A stretch of DNA of 64,000 nt from Thermomonas carbonis (GTDB lineage: Bacteria > Pseudomonadota > Gammaproteobacteria > Xanthomonadales > Xanthomonadaceae): assembly GCF_014396975.1 (NCBI RefSeq), contig NZ_CP060719.1, positions 186,001 through 250,000 on the forward strand, in the 5' to 3' direction. A program made the translations under genes and the position numbers. A model generated the notes under the pieces. That model made no database searches and was not told the origin of the DNA. It saw only the letters and a program-made list of their open reading frames with translations. Shown piece by piece: positions 9,585 through 19,164 of the stretch. The stretch's first letter is position 1. Every line of letters begins with the position of its first letter.

Positions 9585-10075
9585 TCCGCAATCACCGCAT
9601 CGCCCAGGCGCAGGCTGCCGCCTTCGAGGATGCGCGCGCACAGGCCGCCCATGCCACGCATCGCGTTGTAGCCGCCGGGGCCGAGCGCTGCTTCCATGCG
9701 CGAACACGGATCGCAGGGATCGGTGCCTTCAAGCAGGACGTCGCCGATGCGAAACCGCCGGCCCTTCAACGCGATCAGCGGAATCCCCGAGACCACCACG
9801 TTGCGTCGCAGGGTTGCCGGCAGGATTTCCGGATGTCCCGAGAGCGCCGCGATGACCGGGAAGTGCTCTGCCTGGATCAGGGTGATGCCGCGCTTGCCGC
9901 TACCGGTGCCATAGCGATCGCCCGAGAGTCCCTTGCCTGCGGTCGCCTCGGCCATGTCGACCGCGTGCATCGGCACGTCGCGGGCCGGGCGCAGGCCGAT
10001 CCAGTCGACCTGGCCCGCACGCGGGAACTGCGCGAACAGGCGGCCGAGCTCGGAATCGGGAGGCGGTTGCTTCAT
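9581..10075 (-). CDS. MOSC domain protein (molybdenum cofactor sulfurase C-terminal-like)
   Basis: 164 residues. It has the MOSC hallmarks: SGDRYG near residue 52, RRNVVVSG, and the conserved cysteine in EGTDPCDPCSRME. MOSC domains carry or transfer sulfur or metal-sulfur groups, for example to molybdenum enzymes; stand-alone versions like this have no defined substrate. It is the first gene of a two-gene unit with the hydrolase and diverges from the amidase gene across only 22 bp. Confidence 0.85.
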   Translation of the reverse strand: MKQPPPDSELGRLFAQFPRAGQVDWIGLRPARDVPMHAVDMAEATAGKGLSGDRYGTGSGKRGITLIQAEHFPVIAALSGHPEILPATLRRNVVVSGIPLIALKGRRFRIGDVLLEGTDPCDPCSRMEAALGPGGYNAMRGMGGLCARILEGGSLRLGDAVIAE

Positions 10076-10085
10076 GCGCGAATGC

Positions 10086-10091
10086 TAGCAT
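10086..10091 (+). promoter_or_regulatory. Possible -10 box of a leaderless amidase transcript
   Basis: TAGCAT ends 6 bases before the ATG at 10098, so transcription would start at or next to the initiator A. No convincing -35 is seen at 16-18 bp spacing, so the call is weak on its own. Confidence 0.4.
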
Positions 10092-10097
10092 CGGCCG

Positions 10098-10655
10098 ATG
10101 CCTGCGCCCCCGATCCTGCGCGATCCACTGCCCTATGCCGATGCGCTTGCGGCGCGCGAAATGGCCAGCATCGACACCGTGGTAATCCATTGCACCGAGC
10201 TGCCGGATCTGGCCACAGCGCGCGACTACGGCGAACGGATCCTGTATCCCGCCAGCGGCACCGGCAACAGCGGCCACTACTACATCGATCGAGACGGCAG
10301 CATCGTCGAATACGTGCCGCCCGGCCGCATCGCCCACCACACCCGTGGCTGGAACCCGCGCAGCATCGGCATCGAACTGGTCAACACCGGCCGCTATCCG
10401 CACTGGCTGGATTCGCGCAGGCAGGCGATGGATCAGGCCTACACCGAGGCACAGATCGAATCGTTGATTGGCCTGTTGGCCGAGCTGCAGGAGAGGATTC
10501 CGTCGCTGGTGCAGATTGCCGGCCACGAAGACCTGGACCTGGACGAAGTCGAAGCCAGCGACGATCCCAGCGTCAAGGTCCGCCGCAAGCGCGATCCCGG
10601 GCCGTTGTTCCCATGGGCGCGCGTGCTTGCCGCACTGCCGCTGAAACGCCTGTAA
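10098..10655 (+). CDS. N-acetylmuramoyl-L-alanine amidase, AmpD-like (Amidase_2)
   Basis: 185 residues, no signal peptide, so probably cytosolic like AmpD. Zinc-ligand and catalytic motifs: VVIHCTE (first His), IAHHTRGWN, SIGIELVNTG (the Glu), and IAGHEDLD...DPGPLFPW with the last ligands. AmpD trims anhydro-muropeptides during cell-wall recycling and tunes beta-lactamase induction. The AmpD fold is confident, the recycling role inferred. No ribosome site precedes the ATG, consistent with a leaderless message. Confidence 0.88.
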   Translation: MPAPPILRDPLPYADALAAREMASIDTVVIHCTELPDLATARDYGERILYPASGTGNSGHYYIDRDGSIVEYVPPGRIAHHTRGWNPRSIGIELVNTGRYPHWLDSRRQAMDQAYTEAQIESLIGLLAELQERIPSLVQIAGHEDLDLDEVEASDDPSVKVRRKRDPGPLFPWARVLAALPLKRL

Positions 10656-10755
10656 GACCATCCGATGGCGAACGTGGTGGGTGTTCGCGCAGCGGCATTT
10701 CGAGCCGCGAAGCGAATACCCGCCACCCTCGCCATCGAGCGATTCACTGCCCGCC

Positions 10756-10761
10756 TATAAT
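10756..10761 (+). promoter_or_regulatory. -10 box of tesB, probable leaderless transcript
   Basis: A perfect TATAAT ends 6 bases before the ATG at 10768 in otherwise GC-rich DNA. The expected transcription start falls on the initiator A. The -35 is weak. Confidence 0.6.
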
Positions 10762-10767
10762 CGACGG

Positions 10768-11652
10768 ATGACCCCTCCCGTCTCCGAACTGATCGAACTG
10801 CTTTCGCTGGAGCGGCTGGAAGACAACCTGTTCCGCGGGCAGAGCCGCGACATCGGCACCCGCTTCGTGTTCGGCGGGCAAGTGCTGGGGCAGGCATTGT
10901 CTGCTGCCCAGGCGACCATCGACCCCGCCACCGGCAGCCGCGCCGCGCACTCGTTGCATGCGTATTTCCTGCGCGCTGGCGACATCGAACACCCGATCGT
11001 CTACGACGTGGACCGCACCCGCGACGGCGGCACGTTCTCCGTGCGCCGGGTCACCGCGATCCAGCACGGCAAGGTGATCTTCTTCTGCGCGGCCTCGTTC
11101 CAGCAGCAGGAAGACGGTGCCGAACACCAGCTGACGATGCCGGAAGTGCCCAAGCCCGAGGACATCCAGCCTGCGCCTGCACTTGCACCCGATGTACTGG
11201 CAGCCCTGCCGACCAAGGTCCAGCGCTGGCTGTCCCGGCAGGGGCCGTTCGAGTTCCGCCACGTCTATCCGCGCGACGAACTGAACCCGCCGAAGCGCCC
11301 GCCTTACCAGCAAGTGTGGTTCCGCCTGTCCGAGCCGGTCGGCGATGCGCCGGAGCTGCATCGCGCGCTGCTGGCCTATGCCAGCGACTTCCACCTGCTG
11401 GGCACCGCGACCTTCCCGCATGGAATCAGCTACTACCAGCCGGATGTGCAGATGGCCTCGCTCGACCATGCGTTGTGGTTCCACCGCGATTTCCGCGCCG
11501 ACGACTGGCTGCTCTACAGCATCGACAGCCCGAGTGCGCAGGGCTCGCGCGGACTGGCACGCGGACAGATCTTCGACCGCGCCGGCAGGCTCGTGGCCAG
11601 CACCGCGCAGGAAGGCCTGATCCGCGTCGTGCCGCCGCAGGCGGCGGGCTGA
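10768..11652 (+). CDS. tesB: Acyl-CoA thioesterase II
   Basis: 294 residues with the double hot-dog fold of TesB. The first half has FVFGGQVLGQAL and the AHSLHAYFLRAGD segment; the second has HLLGTATFPHG, ASLDHALWFHR and a C-terminal ARGQIFDRAGRLVASTAQEGLIR. It hydrolyses medium- and long-chain acyl-CoA to free acid and CoA in the cytosol. The ATG at 10768 matches the family start, and TATAAT 6 bases upstream implies a leaderless mRNA. The next gene begins 1 base after its stop. Confidence 0.95.
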   Translation: MTPPVSELIELLSLERLEDNLFRGQSRDIGTRFVFGGQVLGQALSAAQATIDPATGSRAAHSLHAYFLRAGDIEHPIVYDVDRTRDGGTFSVRRVTAIQHGKVIFFCAASFQQQEDGAEHQLTMPEVPKPEDIQPAPALAPDVLAALPTKVQRWLSRQGPFEFRHVYPRDELNPPKRPPYQQVWFRLSEPVGDAPELHRALLAYASDFHLLGTATFPHGISYYQPDVQMASLDHALWFHRDFRADDWLLYSIDSPSAQGSRGLARGQIFDRAGRLVASTAQEGLIRVVPPQAAG

Positions 11653-11653
11653 G

Positions 11654-12463
11654 ATGCGCCAGGTCTTCACCAGCCCGCGCCTGGAAAACGTGGAAGCGGT
11701 GGCCGGCTTGTTGCGCGCCGAGGGCATCGAAGTCCGCATCACCAACGACCGCTCCTACCGTGGCCAGCGCCGCAGCCACTTCAGCTATCGCGAAGACGAG
11801 GAAGCGCCATCACCAAAGCCGGCGGTGTGGATCGTCAACGCCGACGAACAACCGCGCGCGCGCCAGTTGCTGCGCGATGCCGGTTTGCTGGACAGTTCCC
11901 GCGACGGCACATCGAGCTACCTGCCGCTGTCCGCGCTGAACGACCCCGCAGCGAGTGCCCAGGAGAAAAAAGCCAAGCGGAAGGTGCGGATCAGGCTGGG
12001 CCTGCTGGTGGTGATCCTGGTGGCGATCGGATTCACGATCTTCGGTACACGTACACCATCGCCCGCGGTGCCGGCCGTGGCCGCCGCCAAACCCGCGCCC
12101 CCTCCCGCGGACATCATTCCGCAATCGGCCGAGGAGCTATCGGTCTATCGCGTCGACATGCCCACCGCACTGGCGAAGCGGCTGGTCGAGGAAACGCTGG
12201 CAACGCGCAAGCCGGCGCAGGCCTGCATCGCCATCGACGGCCGCAACCCATCGCCCGCCTTCCTGCAATCGCTGGCTGCCGGCAACGCCACGCTGTCGGC
12301 CAGCACCGCCTGCGTCGATGGCGCGACGCGGATCTCCGTGAGCGACTACATGACCGACGGCAGCGGCAGCGGCAAGGCGACCGTGCAAGTGGACGATGAC
12401 GCTGCGCGCAGCCTCGCCGTGGAACGCGACGGCACCGCCTGGCGGATTCTCGACGCGCGCTGA
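11654..12463 (+). CDS. Membrane protein with DUF2007-like N-terminal domain
   Basis: 269 residues. Residues 1-80 resemble DUF2007 (MRQVFTSPRLENVEAVAGLL...GIEV, then a VWIVNADEQPRARQLL strand-helix), a small ferredoxin-like fold thought to bind ligands. A single membrane helix follows about residues 111-130 after a Lys/Arg-rich stretch. The C-terminal 130 residues, with two cysteines, would be periplasmic. It is almost fused to tesB (1-bp gap), so the two are co-transcribed. Function is unknown. Confidence 0.78.
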   Translation: MRQVFTSPRLENVEAVAGLLRAEGIEVRITNDRSYRGQRRSHFSYREDEEAPSPKPAVWIVNADEQPRARQLLRDAGLLDSSRDGTSSYLPLSALNDPAASAQEKKAKRKVRIRLGLLVVILVAIGFTIFGTRTPSPAVPAVAAAKPAPPPADIIPQSAEELSVYRVDMPTALAKRLVEETLATRKPAQACIAIDGRNPSPAFLQSLAAGNATLSASTACVDGATRISVSDYMTDGSGSGKATVQVDDDAARSLAVERDGTAWRILDAR

Positions 12464-12474
12464 GCGCAGACACG

Positions 12475-12501
12475 ACGACGCCCGGACATGCCGGGCGTCG
12501 T
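12475..12501. terminator. Hairpin between convergent genes
   Basis: ACGACGCCCGG (12475-12485) pairs over 11 bp with CCGGGCGTCGT (12491-12501). It lies between the DUF2007-like gene and the convergent EF-hand gene. Its U-tract is minimal. Confidence 0.65.
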
Positions 12502-12522
12502 TGCACTGCATCGAACGGAAAA

Positions 12523-13251
12523 TCAGCGCTTGCGCGGATGCGTTCCCTTGCCGCCGTGCATCGGCTTGGCTGCGTCGAACTCGGCCCTGGTCACCGTGCC
12601 GTCCTTGTTCGCGTCCATGCGGTCGAACGCCTTGCCGGCGCGCTGCAACTGCTCGGCCTCGGTCGGGACCCGACGCGCCTTGGGCGTCTTGCCCGCGGCC
12701 TCGACCCGCTGCGCGAACTGCTCGCGACGCTCGGCACCACGCGCGCCCTGCTCCACTGCGTACTCGTCGCGGCTCAGCTTGCCGTCCCTGTTCGCGTCCG
12801 CGCCCGTGAAGAACGCCGCGCGTTCACGGCTCATGCGCAGCTCGCGGTCGGTGCGGTCCAGGTAACCGTCCTTGTTCGCGTCCATCTCGCTGAAGCGCGC
12901 GGCGAAACCGGCGTTGCCGGCATTCGCCTCGGTGCGGCTGATGCGCCCGTCCTTGTCGCTGTCCAGCGCCTGCATGCGGTCGCCGCCACGGCCGCCACCT
13001 CGCTTGCCGTGCGCGCGCTGCGGGCGTTCGCTGGCAGTCAGCTTGCCGTCCTTGTTGACGTCCAACTGATCGAACTTCGCTGCCAGTCGCGGGGCCTTGG
13101 CGGCCTCGGCGCGGTCGATCACGCCATCGCCATTGGCGTCGATGCGCGGCGCGGCCCTCACGCCCGTGGCGGGGGTGGCGGTCTGCGCGACCGCGAAGGT
13201 GGATGCCAGCGCGGCGGCGATCGCCAGGGCCAGGATGTGCAACTTCTTCAT
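12523..13251 (-). CDS. Secreted EF-hand calcium-binding protein (six loops)
   Basis: 242 residues with a signal peptide ending about AFAVAQ. The mature part holds six DxDxDG loops: DANGDGVIDRAE, DVNKDGKLTASE, DSDKDGRISRTE, DANKDGYLDRTD, DANRDGKLSRDE and DANKDGTVTRAE. All keep the acidic ligands and the central Gly. Linkers are rich in Arg, Lys and Ala, and the C-terminus is very basic. It is a periplasmic or secreted calcium sensor or buffer of the type frequent in Xanthomonadaceae; no partner is evident nearby. Confidence 0.88.
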   Translation of the reverse strand: MKKLHILALAIAAALASTFAVAQTATPATGVRAAPRIDANGDGVIDRAEAAKAPRLAAKFDQLDVNKDGKLTASERPQRAHGKRGGGRGGDRMQALDSDKDGRISRTEANAGNAGFAARFSEMDANKDGYLDRTDRELRMSRERAAFFTGADANRDGKLSRDEYAVEQGARGAERREQFAQRVEAAGKTPKARRVPTEAEQLQRAGKAFDRMDANKDGTVTRAEFDAAKPMHGGKGTHPRKR

Positions 13252-13348
13252 CGTTCATCTCCTACCGGCACGCGCCGGGCTTGCAGGGAAAACGCGGCCG
13301 GCGCACGGCGGTTGACAGCGAAGGCCGCGCGCAGCTGAACGAGGGCGT

Positions 13349-13354
13349 TATCCT
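13349..13354 (+). promoter_or_regulatory. Possible -10 box of bpt (leaderless)
   Basis: TATCCT ends 6 bases before the ATG at 13361. A perfect TTGACA occurs at 13312-13317 but is 31 bp away, so it is not the matching -35. Confidence 0.4.
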
Positions 13355-13360
13355 GCGGGC

Positions 13361-14080
13361 ATGGGCACCGACGCCGACAACCTGCGCATGTTCCACACCG
13401 GCGCGCATCCCTGCGGCTACTGGGACGACCGCGAAGCCCGCGACCTGGTGCTGGATCCGCGTGATCCGCGCCTGCCGCTGGCCTACCCGATGGCGCTGGA
13501 CTGGGGCTTCCGCCGCTCCGGCGACATCGTCTACCGGCCAAGTTGCAGCGGCTGCAATGCCTGCGTGGCGGTGCGCATCCCGATCGACACGTTCACGCCG
13601 GATCGCAGCCAGCGCCGTTGCCTGGCGCGCAATGCCGATGTCGACGCGCGCATCGTGGCGCCGGTGCGAACCGACGAGCACCTGGCGCTGTACCGAAAAT
13701 ACCTGGCCAGCCGGCATGCCGGCGGCGGCATGGACGACCACGGCGCGCACGAATTCGACCAGTTCCTGGTCGGTTCGTGGAACGAAGGGCGCTTCCTGGA
13801 GCTGCGCGAACACGGCACGCACACGCTGCTCGCAGTAGCCGTCACCGACCTCGCGGCCAATGCGCTGTCCGCGGTCTACACCTTCTACGATCCCGAACAC
13901 GCCGCGCGCGGACTGGGAACGCTGGGTGTCTTGCGCCAGATCGAATGGGCACTCCGCGATCATCGCAGCCACCTGTACCTGGGCTACTGGATCGCCGGGC
14001 ACCCGAAGATGGACTACAAGCGCCGCTTCCAGCCGCTGGAAGGCTTCAACGGCCGCGGCTGGCGACGCCTGCAGGCATGA
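13361..14080 (+). CDS. bpt: Aspartate/glutamate leucyltransferase (arginyl-tRNA-protein transferase family)
   Basis: 239 residues, the length of bacterial Bpt/Ate. It shows the N-terminal CGYW, the cysteine motif [14 protein letters not shown] (Cys62, 65, 68), and the GNAT-like C-terminal part [20 protein letters not shown]...[15 protein letters not shown]. It adds Leu from Leu-tRNA to proteins beginning with Asp or Glu, marking them for ClpAP degradation by the N-degron pathway. The ATG overlaps nothing upstream; the stop overlaps the next ATG by 4 bases. Confidence 0.94.
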   Translation: MGTDADNLRMFHTGAHPCGYWDDREARDLVLDPRDPRLPLAYPMALDWGFRRSGDIVYRPSCSGCNACVAVRIPIDTFTPDRSQRRCLARNADVDARIVAPVRTDEHLALYRKYLASRHAGGGMDDHGAHEFDQFLVGSWNEGRFLELREHGTHTLLAVAVTDLAANALSAVYTFYDPEHAARGLGTLGVLRQIEWALRDHRSHLYLGYWIAGHPKMDYKRRFQPLEGFNGRGWRRLQA

Positions 14081-15300
14081 AGACCCGCACGACGCGGTGG
14101 CTGGCCACCTGCACCGCATTGCTGCTGGCGGCCTGCGCGGCGACCACCCCTCACTCCAGGGAACACGACGCCATGGCATCGACGCCGACCGGCACGCTGC
14201 GCGTGGCGACCTACAACACCTCGTTGTTCGACGAGGACACCGGTGGCCTGGTCGCGCGGCTGGAACTGGGCAACGCGCAGGCGCGCAAGATCGCCGCAGT
14301 CCTGCAGAACGTCCGCCCCGACATCGTCCTGCTCAACGAGTTCGATTACGACGACACCCATCGCGCCGCCGACCTGTTCCAGCGCGATTACCTGGAAGTG
14401 GCGCAGCCCGGCGGTGGCGTTCCGCTGCACTACCCGCATCGCTATCTCGCGCCGGTCAACACCGGCGTGCCAAGCGGCCTCGACCTGGATGGCAATGGCG
14501 AGACCGGCGGGATCGGCCGCGACCGCGGCAACGATGCCTGGGGCTACGGCCTGCATCCCGGCCAGTACGGGATGCTGGTGCTGTCGCGCTTCCCGATCGA
14601 CGCGGCGGCGGTGCGCACGTTCCAGTTGCTGCGCTGGGATGCGATGCCCGGCGCGCTGAGGCCGATGGTGCCGGCCACCGGCAAGCCCTTCCATGCCGAT
14701 GCCGTGTGGCAGCAGCTGCGGCTGTCGTCGAAATCGCACTGGGACGTACCGATCCGGACGCCTTCGGGCACCTTGCACCTGCTCGCCTCGCATCCAACGC
14801 CTCCGACCTTCGACGGCCCCGAAGATCGCAATGGCATGCGCAACGCCGACGAGATCCGGCTCTGGCGCGAGTACATCTCGCCCGGCGACAACGCTTGGCT
14901 CTGCGATGACGGCGGCCATTGCGGCGGACTCGCCGCGGATGCGCGCTTCATCATCGCCGGCGACCTCAACAACGATCCGGTCGATGGCGCGGGCCACCAC
15001 GACGCCATCCTCGAAGTACTCGAACATCCGCGGGTATTGCGCATGGCCACGCCGCGCAGTGCCGGCGGCGAGGCGAAGGCCCGCGAATATGCGGCGGCCG
15101 GCATCGAACGCCTTGGCGCACCCGCGCACGTCACCGGCGATTTCGGCCCGAACGTCGGTGCGCTGCGGCTGGACTACGTGTTGCCCTCGACCGGCTTCGT
15201 GCTTGCCGGCAGCGGCGTGTTCTGGCCCGCGCCGGGCGATGCGGATGCGGCGATCGCCGACGGCAGCGACCATCATCTGGTCTGGGTCGACCTGCGCTGA
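14077..15300 (+). CDS. Lipoprotein endonuclease/exonuclease/phosphatase-family hydrolase
   Basis: 407 residues. The signal ends in lipobox LLAAC. The EEP catalytic core is complete: [24 protein letters not shown] (metal Glu), [20 protein letters not shown] (catalytic Asp and Asn) and the C-terminal GSDHHLVW (Asp-His pair). Exported EEP proteins of this length are usually phosphodiesterases or phytase-like phosphatases; a periplasmic phosphate-scavenging or nuclease role is plausible, not shown. The start overlaps the bpt stop by 4 bases. Confidence 0.85.
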   Translation: MKTRTTRWLATCTALLLAACAATTPHSREHDAMASTPTGTLRVATYNTSLFDEDTGGLVARLELGNAQARKIAAVLQNVRPDIVLLNEFDYDDTHRAADLFQRDYLEVAQPGGGVPLHYPHRYLAPVNTGVPSGLDLDGNGETGGIGRDRGNDAWGYGLHPGQYGMLVLSRFPIDAAAVRTFQLLRWDAMPGALRPMVPATGKPFHADAVWQQLRLSSKSHWDVPIRTPSGTLHLLASHPTPPTFDGPEDRNGMRNADEIRLWREYISPGDNAWLCDDGGHCGGLAADARFIIAGDLNNDPVDGAGHHDAILEVLEHPRVLRMATPRSAGGEAKAREYAAAGIERLGAPAHVTGDFGPNVGALRLDYVLPSTGFVLAGSGVFWPAPGDADAAIADGSDHHLVWVDLR

Positions 15301-15344
15301 GCGAACGAGCCGCGTCTACACCACGGCCCAGCGAATGCGAACGG

Positions 15345-15728
15345 TCACACTGCTGTTGCGGGGATCGGCGCCTGCACAGCCGGAGGTTCGGCGGCCGGCG
15401 TTGCATCGGCGGGCGCAATGACCGGCATGCCCGGCTCCAGCATCGCCTGCGCGCGATTGCGGTCGTAGAAACCGAACTCGTTGTCGCTGTGCGCGGACAC
15501 GATCATCCGCACCATGTTGCCGGGCACCATCAGTTCAAGCTCGACCACGCGGCCGTCCGGAGATTGGCCTTGCAGGGTCATCTCGATGAAAGCACCACCG
15601 GTGTCGATATCGCGGCAGGGCACGTGCGGGCCGGCGGGGCCGTCCTGCAGGTAGGGCTTGATCGCATCGCCCAATGCCTCGAGCGCGGGCGGGAAGAAAA
15701 ACACGGCGTATCCGGCGGACTCGTTCAT
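15345..15728 (-). CDS. Uncharacterised protein in operon with purT
   Basis: 127 residues, soluble, beginning MNESAGYAVFFFPPALEAL. There is one conserved-looking core (CRDIDTGGAFIEMTL, then VELELMVPGNMVRMIVSAHSD) and an Ala/Pro-rich tail. The GTC-rich ends and absence of a signal suggest a cytosolic protein. It begins 13 bases after the purT stop on the same strand, so it is co-transcribed. I do not recognise the family. Confidence 0.72.
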   Translation of the reverse strand: MNESAGYAVFFFPPALEALGDAIKPYLQDGPAGPHVPCRDIDTGGAFIEMTLQGQSPDGRVVELELMVPGNMVRMIVSAHSDNEFGFYDRNRAQAMLEPGMPVIAPADATPAAEPPAVQAPIPATAV

Positions 15729-15741
15729 GCGCTGGATTCTG

Positions 15742-16947
15742 TCACGCCGGTTGCAAGACCACCGTCAACGCCGCCGCGGCATCGCGGGCCAGCGCGCGGG
15801 CGGTGTCGATGTCGTCGCCACGCGCCAGTGTCACCGCGACCCGACGATGGCCTTCCACTCGCGGTTTCCCGAACAGGCGCAATTGCACATCGGGATGCGC
15901 CAGCGCGCTATCCACACCTTCGAACACCGGCACCCCATGCCCGTGCGCCAGTACCGCGCAGGACGCAGACGGTCCCGACTGGCGAATCGCGCCGCCGGCA
16001 TCGGCATGGATCGGCAGGCCCAGGATCGCGCGCGCATGCAGGGCGAATTCGCTGAGTTCCTGCGAGACCAGGGTGACCAGGCCGGTGTCGTGCGGGCGCG
16101 GGCTGACTTCGCTGAACCAGACTTCGTCGCCCTTCACGAACAGCTCGACGCCGAACAGTCCCCAGCCGCCGAGGTCGTCGGTGATCGCGCGGGCGATCTC
16201 CCGAGAGCGCTGCAGGGCGAGCGCCGACATCGGCTGCGGCTGCCAGCTCTCGCGGTAGTCGCCGTCGCGCTGCAGGTGGCCGATCGGTTCGCAGAAATCG
16301 GTGCCGCCGGCGTGGCGCACGGTGAGCAGGGTGATCTCGTAGTCGAAGTCGATGAAGCCCTCGACGATCACGCGCCCGGCGCCGGCGCGACCGCCGGTTT
16401 GCGCGTACTCCCAGGCGGCGTCGATGTCGGCATCACTGCGCACCAGCGACTGCCCCTTGCCGGAGGACGACATCACCGGCTTGACCACGCAGGGAATTCC
16501 CAGCGCCGCGACGGCGGCGCGATAGTCCTCGACGGTATCGACGAAGCGATACGGCGAGGTCGCCAGGCCCAGTGTTTCCGCGGCCAGCCGGCGGATGCCC
16601 TCGCGATCCATGGTCAGCCGCGCGGCGCGTGCGGTCGGGATGACGCGCGCGGTGCCTTCGGCTTCGAGTTCCACCAAGGTCTGCGTGCTGATCGCCTCGA
16701 TCTCCGGCACGACCAGATGCGGCTTCTCCAGCGCGATCAGCGCGCGGATCGCCGCGCCATCGAGCATGTCCAGTACGTGGCTGCGATGGGCGACCTGCAT
16801 CGCCGGCGCATTCGCGTAGCGGTCGGCGGCGATCACCTCCACACCGAAGCGCTGCAACTCGATCGCCACTTCCTTGCCCAGTTCGCCGGAGCCGAGCAGG
16901 AGCACGCGGGTGGCGTGCGGGGACAGCGGCGTGCCGATGCGAGTCAT
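15742..16947 (-). CDS. purT: Formate-dependent phosphoribosylglycinamide formyltransferase (GAR transformylase 2)
   Basis: 401 residues with the ATP-grasp fold. Motifs: [41 protein letters not shown], and the metal-binding [18 protein letters not shown]. It makes formyl-GAR from GAR, ATP and formate, the third step of purine synthesis. The ATG at 16947 gives the family start ([10 protein letters not shown]); a longer frame upstream lacks homology. A TAGAAT box on the minus strand lies about 30 bases upstream. The small uncharacterised gene follows in the same unit. Confidence 0.95.
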   Translation of the reverse strand: MTRIGTPLSPHATRVLLLGSGELGKEVAIELQRFGVEVIAADRYANAPAMQVAHRSHVLDMLDGAAIRALIALEKPHLVVPEIEAISTQTLVELEAEGTARVIPTARAARLTMDREGIRRLAAETLGLATSPYRFVDTVEDYRAAVAALGIPCVVKPVMSSSGKGQSLVRSDADIDAAWEYAQTGGRAGAGRVIVEGFIDFDYEITLLTVRHAGGTDFCEPIGHLQRDGDYRESWQPQPMSALALQRSREIARAITDDLGGWGLFGVELFVKGDEVWFSEVSPRPHDTGLVTLVSQELSEFALHARAILGLPIHADAGGAIRQSGPSASCAVLAHGHGVPVFEGVDSALAHPDVQLRLFGKPRVEGHRRVAVTLARGDDIDTARALARDAAAALTVVLQPA

Positions 16948-17039
16948 GCGTGGTTTCCGGTATTTCGGGAGCTGCAATTCTAGCGAAGCCGACCATCGGA
17001 CACTGTCGCCCGCGCGCGCCGCCATGCGATCCTCGGCGC

Positions 17040-17948
17040 ATGCCGATCCGCCCACTCCCGCGGCTGTTGCTGCTCGCCGCGCTGCTGGCGTGCCTGGTCG
17101 CGTGCGCGCCACCGTCGCTACCGTTTTCGCGGCTGGCCGGGCTGATCACGGCCGGCCAGCTGGACGAGATCAGCGGCCTGGCAGCGTCGCATGTGCACGA
17201 GGACGTGCTGTGGGCGATCAACGACGGCGGCAATCCCGCAGAGATTTTCGCGATCAATCGCCGCGGCCGGGTGCTCGCCCGCTACGACGTGCGCGGCGCG
17301 CGCAACATCGACTGGGAAGACCTGGCCAGCTTCAGCCTGGACGGCAAGCACTATCTGCTGGTCGCCGATACCGGCGACAACGGCGGTCGGCGCAAGGACA
17401 TCGTGCTGCACGTCTTCGAGGAACCCGCGACCCTCGATGGCGGCGAATTGAAACCGTCATGGACGATTCGCGCGCGCTGGCCGGACGGCCCGCGCGATTG
17501 CGAAGCGGTGGCGGTCGATGCCGCCGCCGGCCAGGTGCTGCTGGTCTCGAAGAAGCGCAACCCGCCGGACCTGTTCGCGCTGCCGCTGGCGAAATCGCGC
17601 GGCGTGCGCGAGGCGCGCCGCATCGGCCGCCTCGCCGGGGTGCCGCAGGCAAGCGAGGAATTGCGCCGCAACGATCCGAAACTGGCCAAGCTGTTCCCGC
17701 AGGTCACCGCTACGGACCTGTCGCCGGACGGCCTGACCCTGGCGGTACTGACCTACGGCAGCGTGCTGTTCTACCGGCGCACGGCGGGCGAAAACTGGGG
17801 CGCTGCCGTCGCGCGCGCGCCGCAAGCGCATGACGTGCCGCTGATCCCGCAAGCCGAAGCACTGGCCTGGAGCGCCGGCGGTGCCGGGCTGTATGCCACC
17901 GGCGAGTTCAAGCCGGCACCGTTGTTCTATCTGAGTCCACAGCGCTGA
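17040..17948 (+). CDS. Lipoprotein with beta-propeller-like repeats
   Basis: 302 residues. The signal [16 protein letters not shown] carries a lipobox. The mature part reads like a propeller of the SdiA-regulated/esterase-like type: [95 protein letters not shown]. The DTGDN and aligned acidic residues suggest metal binding. Role unknown; location is the periplasmic face of a membrane. It diverges from purT across 92 bp and is followed by a long palindrome. Confidence 0.75.
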   Translation: MPIRPLPRLLLLAALLACLVACAPPSLPFSRLAGLITAGQLDEISGLAASHVHEDVLWAINDGGNPAEIFAINRRGRVLARYDVRGARNIDWEDLASFSLDGKHYLLVADTGDNGGRRKDIVLHVFEEPATLDGGELKPSWTIRARWPDGPRDCEAVAVDAAAGQVLLVSKKRNPPDLFALPLAKSRGVREARRIGRLAGVPQASEELRRNDPKLAKLFPQVTATDLSPDGLTLAVLTYGSVLFYRRTAGENWGAAVARAPQAHDVPLIPQAEALAWSAGGAGLYATGEFKPAPLFYLSPQR

Positions 17949-17954
17949 TCCGCT

Positions 17955-18006
17955 GAAATCGGGACGGAGGGAGTCAAGCGCGCCTGACTCCATCCGTCCC
18001 GATTTC
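17955..18006. repeat. Long palindromic element
   Basis: A 52-base near-perfect hairpin: GAAATCGGGACGGA (17955-17968) matches TCCGTCCCGATTTC (17993-18006) over 14 bp, then one mismatch, then GGAGTCA (17970-17976) with TGACTCC (17985-17991) around an 8-base loop. It is far longer than a terminator needs and has no U-tract. It is probably a REP/MITE-type mobile palindrome that may also end the upstream transcript. Confidence 0.75.
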
Positions 18007-18035
18007 GCCCCGTTGCGCCATTCGTCGCCTCGTGT

Positions 18036-18064
18036 TTGCAAGATTGATATCAATTTGATATCAA
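18036..18064 (+). promoter_or_regulatory. Promoter with two tandem palindromic operators
   Basis: A -35 TTGCAA (18036-18041) and -10 TATCAA (18059-18064) are 17 bp apart. Between and over them lie two copies of TTGATATCAA (18044-18053 and 18055-18064), whose centres are 11 bp apart, one helical turn, so both face the same side of the DNA. This is the layout expected for cooperative binding of a repressor that blocks the promoter. The operon itself encodes an Arc-type DNA-binding protein. Confidence 0.7.
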
Positions 18065-18108
18065 TACTGCCAAGCGCCCATTCCGGGCTGCCATGACGAG
18101 ACGCCGCC

Positions 18109-18972
18109 ATGAAAGAAAACCCCATCCACTCCCTCCCCGGCATCCCGATGCTGCTTGCGCTGTTCGGCGGCATGCTTGCGGGTGGCTACCTGACTGTCTC
18201 CGGCGCGCAGGCCGAATCTGCGCTCCAGGTGATCCTGGGGGTGTTGCTGGCGCTGGTGGCGATGTTCTGCCTGTTCGGCCTGTACATGGTCGAGCCCAAC
18301 CAGGCCGCGGTGGTCAGCCTGTTCGGCAAATACATCGGCACGGTCAAGGACAACGGCCTGCGCTGGAACAACCCGTTCTTCAGCAAGAAGAAGGTCAGCC
18401 AGCGCGTGCGCAACTTCGAGAGCAGCAAGCTCAAGGTCAACGAACTGGACGGCAGCCCGATCGAGATCGCCGCGGTCATCGTCTGGCAGGTGGTCGATGC
18501 CTCGGAGGCTGTCTACAACGTTGACGACTACGAGAGCTTCGTCCACATCCAGTCCGAATCCGCGCTGCGCACGATGGCCACCAGCTATCCGTACGACCAG
18601 CATGAGGACGGCCAGATCGCCTTGCGCAGCCATGCCGTCGAGGTCAGCCAGCACCTCAAGGACGAACTGGCCGAGCGCCTGGCGGATGCCGGGGTGGCGG
18701 TGATCGATGCGCGCATCACCCACCTTGCCTACGCCCAGGAAATCGCCCAGGCGATGCTGCAACGCCAGCAGGCCAACGCGATCATCGCCGCGCGCACGCG
18801 GATCGTCGCCGGTGCGGTGGGCATGGTGCAGATGGCCCTGGCCGAGCTCGAGAAGAATGGCGTGGTCAACCTGGATGAAGAACGCAAGGCGCAAATGGTC
18901 AGCAACCTGCTGGTGGTCCTGTGCGGCGAGCGCGGCACCCAGCCGATCGTCAACGCCGGCAGCCTGTCCTGA
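18109..18972 (+). CDS. SPFH/Band 7 (prohibitin-like) membrane protein
   Basis: 287 residues. Two membrane segments at about 10-30 and 38-58 precede the SPFH domain: [19 protein letters not shown], then [37 protein letters not shown] and a charged helix ending in [24 protein letters not shown] proteins assemble into cage-like scaffolds on the inner membrane and often hold proteases or stress proteins. It leads an operon with an Arc-like gene 6 bp downstream, a DUF4177 gene and a hydrolase. Confidence 0.9.
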   Translation: MKENPIHSLPGIPMLLALFGGMLAGGYLTVSGAQAESALQVILGVLLALVAMFCLFGLYMVEPNQAAVVSLFGKYIGTVKDNGLRWNNPFFSKKKVSQRVRNFESSKLKVNELDGSPIEIAAVIVWQVVDASEAVYNVDDYESFVHIQSESALRTMATSYPYDQHEDGQIALRSHAVEVSQHLKDELAERLADAGVAVIDARITHLAYAQEIAQAMLQRQQANAIIAARTRIVAGAVGMVQMALAELEKNGVVNLDEERKAQMVSNLLVVLCGERGTQPIVNAGSLS

Positions 18973-18978
18973 CCTGAC

Positions 18979-19164
18979 ATGAGCGAGAAGAAGGCTTACC
19001 CGCTGCGCATCAACGCCGAGATCCTCGGCGCGGCGCAACGCTGGGCCGACGACGAGCTGCGCAGCGTCAATGCCCAGATCGAATACCTGCTGCGCGAGGC
19101 CCTGCGCAAGGCCGGCCGCCTGCCCAAGCCACGCCAGCCAACACCGGAGGACGACAACACATGA
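18979..19164 (+). CDS. Arc-family ribbon-helix-helix DNA-binding protein
   Basis: 61 residues: a beta strand [11 protein letters not shown], then a helix with [19 protein letters not shown], the Arc/MetJ pattern with the conserved Ser-Val-Asn-x-x-Ile turn. Such proteins bind palindromic DNA as dimers of dimers. No toxin gene is adjacent, so an antitoxin role is unlikely; the natural target is the pair of TTGATATCAA sites upstream of the SPFH gene (inference). The gene is 6 bp from the SPFH stop, and its own stop overlaps the next ATG by 4 bases. Confidence 0.85.
   Translation: MSEKKAYPLRINAEILGAAQRWADDELRSVNAQIEYLLREALRKAGRLPKPRQPTPEDDNT

Noticed and set aside
13312..13317. Perfect TTGACA as the -35 of bpt
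   Set aside because: The nearest -10 candidate (13349) is 31 bp away and no acceptable hexamer lies at 16-18 bp.
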